A stretch of DNA of 17,118 nt from a bacterium (GTDB lineage Bacteria > Patescibacteriota > Patescibacteriia > Patescibacteriales > GWC2-42-12): positions 1 to 17,118 of the forward strand of contig JAURWF010000048.1 of NCBI GenBank assembly GCA_030655095.1, given 5' to 3'. The position numbers and the translations under genes were made by a program. Shown piece after piece: positions 13,432 to 17,118 of the stretch. Position 1 is the stretch's first letter, and each line of letters opens with the position of its first letter. The notes beneath the pieces are model-generated. The model searched no databases, had not been told where the DNA came from, and was given only the letters and a program-made list of their open reading frames with translations.

Positions 13432-14277
13432 CTAATTCCTGTTTTGTTTATATAATTCTAAAGTATTTTTTAATGCCATTGCAATCGTCATTGGCCCAAC
13501 TCCGCCGGGAACTGGAGTTATATAATCAACAACATCTTTAACATCTTCAAAATCAACATCTCCTATAATTTTATTGTCTTGTTTAGTAATTCCAATGTCT
13601 ATAATTATCGCATGTTTTTTTACCATTTCTTTTTTAATAAATTTAGGATTGCCAATAGCTGTAATCAAAACATCAGCTTGCTTGGTTTTTTTTACTAAAT
13701 CTTTTTCATCTGCTTTAATCGCCATTACCTCAGCACCTTGGCATTTTAAAATATGAGATAAATAATGGCTAAAAATATCAGCATTAGAAATAATACAAAC
13801 TTTTTTATTTTTAATTTTATAATCTATACTATTTAACATTTCCAAAACAACAGCATATACAGGAGGCATTAAATAATCAAAATCGCAATTATTTAAAATC
13901 TTCTCTAAATTTTTTGGATGAAAACCATCAACATCTTTATTTTGGTCAAGCGACATCATTACAACATCAGTATTAATATTATTAGGCAAAGGCAACTGAA
14001 CTAAAACAGCATCAATCAATTTATCTTCATTTAAATACTTTATTATTTCCAAAAGTTCTTGCTCACTAATATTCTCTGGACATTTGTATAAATGCGTATC
14101 AATACCAACTTTTTTAGCTTCTTTCTCTTTTAATTTTACATAAAGCTCAGAATCTGCTCGTTCGCCAACTAAAATAATAGCTAAATTAGGTCGCGCATCG
14201 CCTAATTTAGCTATCTCTTGAACAATTATATTTTTAATTTTTTCAGCTAAAACTTGTCCATCAATAATTTTAAACAT
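13432..14277 (-). CDS. folD: FolD: methylene-THF dehydrogenase/methenyl-THF cyclohydrolase, with an altered cofactor loop
   Basis: 281 residues, normal length. Folate and catalytic motifs are intact: SELYVKLK (Y46, K50, the catalytic Lys), VQLPLP (93-98), DVDGFHP (115-121) and PVPGGVGPMT (255-264). It interconverts 5,10-methylene- and 10-formyl-tetrahydrofolate in the cytosol. The NADP-binding part departs from the family: CTPxG is MPPVY (138-142), and the GxSxxVGxP loop reads SNADIFSHY (164-172). The cyclohydrolase step may be retained while dehydrogenase activity or cofactor preference has changed (inference). It sits just after glyA, which supplies methylene-THF, so the pair forms a one-carbon unit. 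Confidence 0.92.
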   Translation of the reverse strand: MFKIIDGQVLAEKIKNIIVQEIAKLGDARPNLAIILVGERADSELYVKLKEKEAKKVGIDTHLYKCPENISEQELLEIIKYLNEDKLIDAVLVQLPLPNNINTDVVMMSLDQNKDVDGFHPKNLEKILNNCDFDYLMPPVYAVVLEMLNSIDYKIKNKKVCIISNADIFSHYLSHILKCQGAEVMAIKADEKDLVKKTKQADVLITAIGNPKFIKKEMVKKHAIIIDIGITKQDNKIIGDVDFEDVKDVVDYITPVPGGVGPMTIAMALKNTLELYKQNRN

Positions 14278-14285
14278 ATTTATTT

Positions 14286-14432
14286 TTAGATTTTTTTCAA
14301 ATATACTATTAAATTATCAATGTTTTTAAATTTTTTTATTTTCTCTTTTTTATACCCTTCTTTAAATTCTCTTATTGCTTCGGGTAATTTATTAGAAGGA
14401 TTTATATGCTTGGAATTGGAAAATTTAAACAT
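14286..14432 (-). CDS. Possible small ORF overlapping the glyA 3' end (48 aa)
   Basis: A frame with ATG at 14430-14432 overlaps the last 31 nt of glyA in another frame and ends with TAA at 14286, 8 nt before the folD ATG. The product has 48 residues, basic, with NKLPEAIREFKEG and FKNIDNLIVYLKKI. That pattern (helix, Lys-rich stretch, IDNLIxYL end) looks coding and recalls the C-terminal tail of small antitoxin-like proteins, but I assign no family. It fills the gap between glyA and folD exactly, which favours a translated gene; a remnant of an older gene is the alternative. Confidence 0.35.
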   Translation of the reverse strand: MFKFSNSKHINPSNKLPEAIREFKEGYKKEKIKKFKNIDNLIVYLKKI

Positions 14433-15649
14433 ATTTCTTTTACTTCTTTCTTAATTTTTTCTAAAACTTTCTCATCAGATTTATTTTCAATTGCTTTATT
14501 TATCCAAATAACAATTTTTTTAATTTCTTCTTGTTTCATGCCTCTTGTTGTAATGGCTGGGGTGCCAAAACGAACGCCCGATGGATTCATTGGCGGGTTT
14601 AAATCATTAGGAATAGTTGAACGAGAAACTGAAATTCCAATTTTTTCTAAAATTTGCTCGCAATCACGACCGCCTAAATTTTTGCTAGTCATATCAACTA
14701 CCATTAAATGATTATCAGTTCCACCAGAAATCACTCGATAGCCAAACTTAATAAATTCTTCTGCCATAGTTTTAGCATTAGAAATAACTTGCTTGGCATA
14801 TTGTTTAAACTCTGGTTTTAATGCCTCACCAAAAGCGACTGCTTTTGCGGCAATAATATGTTCATGCGGACCACCTTGCATTCCAGGAAAAACAGCGCGA
14901 TCAACTTGTTTGGCAAATTTTTCTTTGCACATAATGATTGCTCCTCGTGGACCTCGTAAAGTTTTGTGAGTTGTTGTAGAAATAACATCAAAAATTGGCA
15001 CGGGATTTTTCATTTCACCTGCAACGATTAAGCCTGCTGTGTGAGCAATATCAGCAAAAGTAAAAGCTCCGACTTCATCAGCAATTTCTTTAAATTTTTG
15101 CCATTCTATTTCACGCGAATAAGCGCTATATCCCGCGACTATCATTTTTGGTTTTTCTCGCAAAGCAATTTCTCTAACTTTTTCCATATCTATTTTACCA
15201 GTCTCTGAATCAACTTCATATTGAGAAAAATTATATAGCATTCCTGAAAAATTAACAGGATGTCCATGCGATAAATGCCCGCCATGATCTAATTTTAATC
15301 CTAAAACTTTATCACCAGGTTTTAAAAATGCCATATAAACAGCTGCGTTGGCAGGAGAACCAGAAAGAGGCTGAACATTAGCGTGCTCAGCTTGAAATAA
15401 TTTTTTAGCCCGTTCAATAGCGATTGTTTCAACTTCATCAATCACTTGATTACCACCATAATAACGATGTTTAGGATAACCTTCGCTATATTTATTTGTA
15501 AAAACAGTTGCCATAGCTTCCAATACTGCTTTAGAAACATAATTTTCCGAAGCAATCAATTCCATTTCTTCAGCCTGCCTAGCCATCTCACGCCTAACCA
15601 TAGCCATAACTTCCTCATCTTGTTTTTCTAAATTTTTATAATTCAACAT
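14402..15649 (-). CDS. glyA: Serine hydroxymethyltransferase
   Basis: 415 residues, normal bacterial length. PLP enzyme of fold type I: LIASENYVS near the N-terminus, NKYSEGYPKHRYYGG (52-66), GSPAN, DIAHTAG with D200 and H203, and STTTHKTLRGPRG with Lys229 as the PLP Schiff-base Lys. It converts serine and tetrahydrofolate to glycine and 5,10-methylene-THF, which folD next to it can use. The start ATG is supported by the conserved N-terminal helix; no strong Shine-Dalgarno is seen. A large inverted-repeat element lies about 50 nt upstream and could affect its promoter. Confidence 0.97.
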   Translation of the reverse strand: MLNYKNLEKQDEEVMAMVRREMARQAEEMELIASENYVSKAVLEAMATVFTNKYSEGYPKHRYYGGNQVIDEVETIAIERAKKLFQAEHANVQPLSGSPANAAVYMAFLKPGDKVLGLKLDHGGHLSHGHPVNFSGMLYNFSQYEVDSETGKIDMEKVREIALREKPKMIVAGYSAYSREIEWQKFKEIADEVGAFTFADIAHTAGLIVAGEMKNPVPIFDVISTTTHKTLRGPRGAIIMCKEKFAKQVDRAVFPGMQGGPHEHIIAAKAVAFGEALKPEFKQYAKQVISNAKTMAEEFIKFGYRVISGGTDNHLMVVDMTSKNLGGRDCEQILEKIGISVSRSTIPNDLNPPMNPSGVRFGTPAITTRGMKQEEIKKIVIWINKAIENKSDEKVLEKIKKEVKEICLNFPIPSI

Positions 15650-15700
15650 ATAAAATAATTTTAAAATTTAAGAATTAATGTTTGTATGAAAATAATACAT

Positions 15701-15846
15701 CTCTATTTTTTTGTCATCCTGAGTCCTGTAATCAGGACGAAGGATCTATAATACATGACTTATAAATTAAGATATTTTATTTTACTAACCATCTATTATA
15801 GATTCTTCATCCCGCTTGGGCGGAATTCAGAATGACAAAGATAGAG
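15701..15846. repeat. Composite inverted-repeat element upstream of glyA
   Basis: The left arm 15701-15752 (ctctat...gtcatcctgagtcctg...) and the right arm 15794-15846 are approximate reverse complements over about 50 nt, around an A/T-rich spacer. Each arm has its own inner hairpin: GTCCTG-TAAT-CAGGAC on the left, ccgc/gcgg on the right. The gtcatcctga/aggatct ends are a widespread bacterial dispersed repeat type (from memory). Size and symmetry are MITE-like, but no target-site duplication is obvious. Confidence 0.75.
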
Positions 15847-15865
15847 GGATTGTAAGTAGTTACAT

Positions 15866-16261
15866 TTATTTTATAAAACCAAAATGTTTTAAAGAAGGGA
15901 TTATATTTGGAGCTAAATCATCTGGTAGATTATTTATATCAATCCATTTCCATTCTCTTATGTCTTCTCTCGGCTTTATTTCGCCAATTTTCTGAGCTAA
16001 AAAGTGAACTAAAATAATATCAATTTTTTCTCCTTGAACATCTTTTCTGGTAAAAATAATAAATGGTTTTTCATCTAAAATCTTAATTTTAATACCCATT
16101 TCTTCATATGCTTCTTTACTCACATTTTCCATTAAATTAATTTCATAATTTTCAACCATTCCTCCACAAAATTTCCAAAAAGCAGTATCGCCATGCTTAT
16201 TTAACAATACTTTATTATTCTCAATAATAACAGGCCCAGAAACAACAATAATTTTTTGCAT
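15866..16261 (-). CDS. Nudix hydrolase
   Basis: 131 residues. The Nudix box lies at about 34-57: GMVENYE gives G-x5-E, and KEAYEEMGI gives the (R/K)E-x-x-EE-x-G-I end. There is one residue more than usual between these halves, and the Arg is Lys. The catalytic Glu pair is kept, so Mg-dependent cleavage of a nucleoside diphosphate linked to another group is likely. A substrate cannot be read from the sequence; MutT-like housecleaning is one option. The C-terminal WKWIDINNLPDDL...PSLKHF is the common Nudix ending. It stands alone between two inverted-repeat elements, on the same strand as its neighbours. Confidence 0.85.
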   Translation of the reverse strand: MQKIIVVSGPVIIENNKVLLNKHGDTAFWKFCGGMVENYEINLMENVSKEAYEEMGIKIKILDEKPFIIFTRKDVQGEKIDIILVHFLAQKIGEIKPREDIREWKWIDINNLPDDLAPNIIPSLKHFGFIK

Positions 16262-16356
16262 AGATTTTAATTACAATAAGTTATATTCACATTAAATTTA
16301 TAATTTTGATTTATATTTTTGATTTATATTTTTTTAAACTATAAAACTCATAGAAA

Positions 16357-16538
16357 CAATGTCATTGCGAGGAGCTCCGTAATCGGAGCGACGCGACAAT
16401 CTCTATTAGTAATAAAAACAAAAACTTAAATACCAAAGAATATTAGCTCTAAAATCGTTATTTTATAATTATTTATTTCTACTGCTGAATGAGATTGCTT
16501 CGTCGCCATGATTACATGGCTCCTCGCAATGACAATGT
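16357..16538. repeat. Paired inverted element with co-varying inner hairpins
   Basis: The left arm 16357-16404 and the right arm 16491-16538 are reverse complements at their outer parts (gtcattgcgaggagc ... caatctc). Each arm contains a 6-bp hairpin with a TAAT loop (read in the same direction): GCTCCG-TAAT-CGGAGC on the left and GCCATG-TAAT-CATGGC on the right. Stem bases differ but pairing is kept. The 334-bp gene gap 16262-16595 holds this element and the tandem repeat at 16540-16571; the rest (16262-16356 and the A/T-rich spacer) shows nothing. Confidence 0.8.
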
Positions 16539-16539
16539 T

Positions 16540-16571
16540 TTTTGACTTTATAAACTTTTGACTTTATAAAC
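16540..16571. repeat. 16-nt tandem repeat (ttttgactttataaac x2) after elp3
   Basis: Two exact copies, followed by a degenerate third (tttatggacttttgac, 16572-16587), end 8 nt before the elp3 stop. No secondary structure of note. Confidence 0.7.
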
Positions 16572-16595
16572 TTTATGGACTTTTGACTCACTATA

Positions 16596-17118
16596 TTATA
16601 TCAAGCTTTTTATCATATAACTATCTTTTAGTCTATATCCTAATTTACGATAATAACCTCGTACTCCGACTCCAGAAATAACTGCTATTTTTTTAAAATT
16701 ATTTTCTTTAGCAATTTTTTCAGCCTCAGCCATCAACATTTTACCCAAACCGCTATGTTGAATTTTTTTCTCTTGCCCAACAGACACTAATTCCCCATAA
16801 ACATGCAATTCACGAATTAATGCAGAATTATTTAGTAAAAACTTTACTTTATCTGATAAAAACAAACCAGTTGGATTTTTTTCGTTATTAATATCTGGCA
16901 ACCTTAGTCTACAAAATCCATAAAGCATATTATCTTTTTTATCAACTATCTGAATAAAATATTCCTCCCCACTTGAAGCTTTATATTTTAAAATTCGTAA
17001 TTCATAATTGTCAATTGTTAATTGTCTACTCCCCGCTTCTCTACATCTAATGCATTTACATTTTACGCCTCGATCTTTCATTATTTGTCGTAAATTAGTA
17101 ATTTTATTTCCAGCAAGA
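16596..17118 (-). CDS. elp3: Elp3-like tRNA U34 radical SAM/acetyltransferase, C-terminal part (runs off right edge)
   Basis: The frame is open to the edge and reads LAGNKITNLRQIM before the internal Met at 17081, matching Elp3, so that Met is not the start. Visible: CKCIRCREAG (the basic/Cys segment after the radical SAM domain), then the GNAT acetyltransferase domain with YGFCRLRLP, IRELHVYGELVSVG, QHSGLGKMLMAEAE (acetyl-CoA loop), KKIAVISGVGVRGYYRKLGY and a YMIKSLI end. The radical SAM half lies beyond the window. Elp3 adds a carboxymethyl-type group to tRNA wobble uridine from acetyl-CoA. The stretch QLTIDNYELRIL between the two parts is encoded by a caattgacaattatgaatt-like repeat related to one in hypF. 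Confidence 0.92.
   Translation of the reverse strand, partial: LAGNKITNLRQIMKDRGVKCKCIRCREAGSRQLTIDNYELRILKYKASSGEEYFIQIVDKKDNMLYGFCRLRLPDINNEKNPTGLFLSDKVKFLLNNSALIRELHVYGELVSVGQEKKIQHSGLGKMLMAEAEKIAKENNFKKIAVISGVGVRGYYRKLGYRLKDSYMIKSLI

Noticed and set aside
13317..13541. Plus-strand open frame between hypD and folD
   Set aside because: Overlaps the folD C-terminus antisense and runs through a repeat; no recognisable protein features.
15701..16571. CRISPR-like arrangement of repeats around the Nudix gene
   Set aside because: Repeats are inverted pairs with internal palindromes, not regularly spaced direct repeats; no cas genes nearby.
1..17118. Recoded TGA (Gly) as in SR1/Gracilibacteria
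   Set aside because: TGA serves as a real stop for hypA, and conserved Gly positions in all genes use GGN codons.

Overview
The window is strongly AT-rich, with compact genes and many small repeats. The standard genetic code fits every gene. Several genes are shorter than the usual family length. The secreted proteins belong to types common in Candidate Phyla Radiation genomes (N-terminal NYQGK-type surface protein, SxNYRxQSDS/NYKLKAGYQQM-type protein). Together with a cytosolic group-3 [NiFe] hydrogenase, this points to a member of the Patescibacteria, probably a Parcubacteria-like lineage. That assignment is inference from gene content; no marker gene here places it more finely.

Layout. 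(1) 1-5648, minus strand: cell-envelope region. A five-gene run (5648 down to 1123), spaced 9-18 nt apart except for one hairpin-containing gap, encodes two paralogous small secreted proteins, a DUF916-like membrane-anchored protein, a large Pro-rich protein with a C-terminal membrane anchor, and a small single-pass protein. Downstream are a frameshifted MNT-type nucleotidyltransferase and the 5' part of a secreted surface protein that runs off the left edge. (2) 5649-7439: promoter and terminator region, tRNA-His, a membrane-anchored methyltransferase, tRNA-Arg, a 40-nt tandem hairpin repeat and rpsP. (3) 7440-13292: hydrogenase island. On the minus strand lie the small subunit, the large subunit and a hypA-like gene; a hypF-like gene is divergent on the plus strand; hypE and hypD converge on it. 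(4) 13432-15649: one-carbon genes glyA and folD (minus), with a possible small ORF bridging them. (5) 15701-17118: two large inverted-repeat elements around a Nudix gene, then the 3' end of elp3, which continues past the right edge.

How the hydrogenase genes fit together. HypF (carbamoyl transfer), HypE (dehydration to a thiocyanate) and HypD (Fe(CN)2CO assembly scaffold) build the iron half of the active site, and HypA delivers nickel. Three proteins are stripped down. The HypA-like protein lacks its zinc domain. The HypF-like protein keeps only the Kae1-like carbamoyltransferase domain. The large subunit ends exactly at the residue where a maturation protease would normally cut. HypB, HypC, a protease and the electron-transfer (diaphorase) subunits are not in the window. 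I read this as a minimised [NiFe] maturation route, or one split across the genome; it is the most interesting part of the window.

Repeats are the second theme. Short palindromic or tandem repeats sit between genes and also lie in frame inside genes (five in the hypF-like gene, one in elp3, one over the methyltransferase 5' end). Two hairpin elements on the right keep a TAAT loop while their 6-bp inner stems co-vary.
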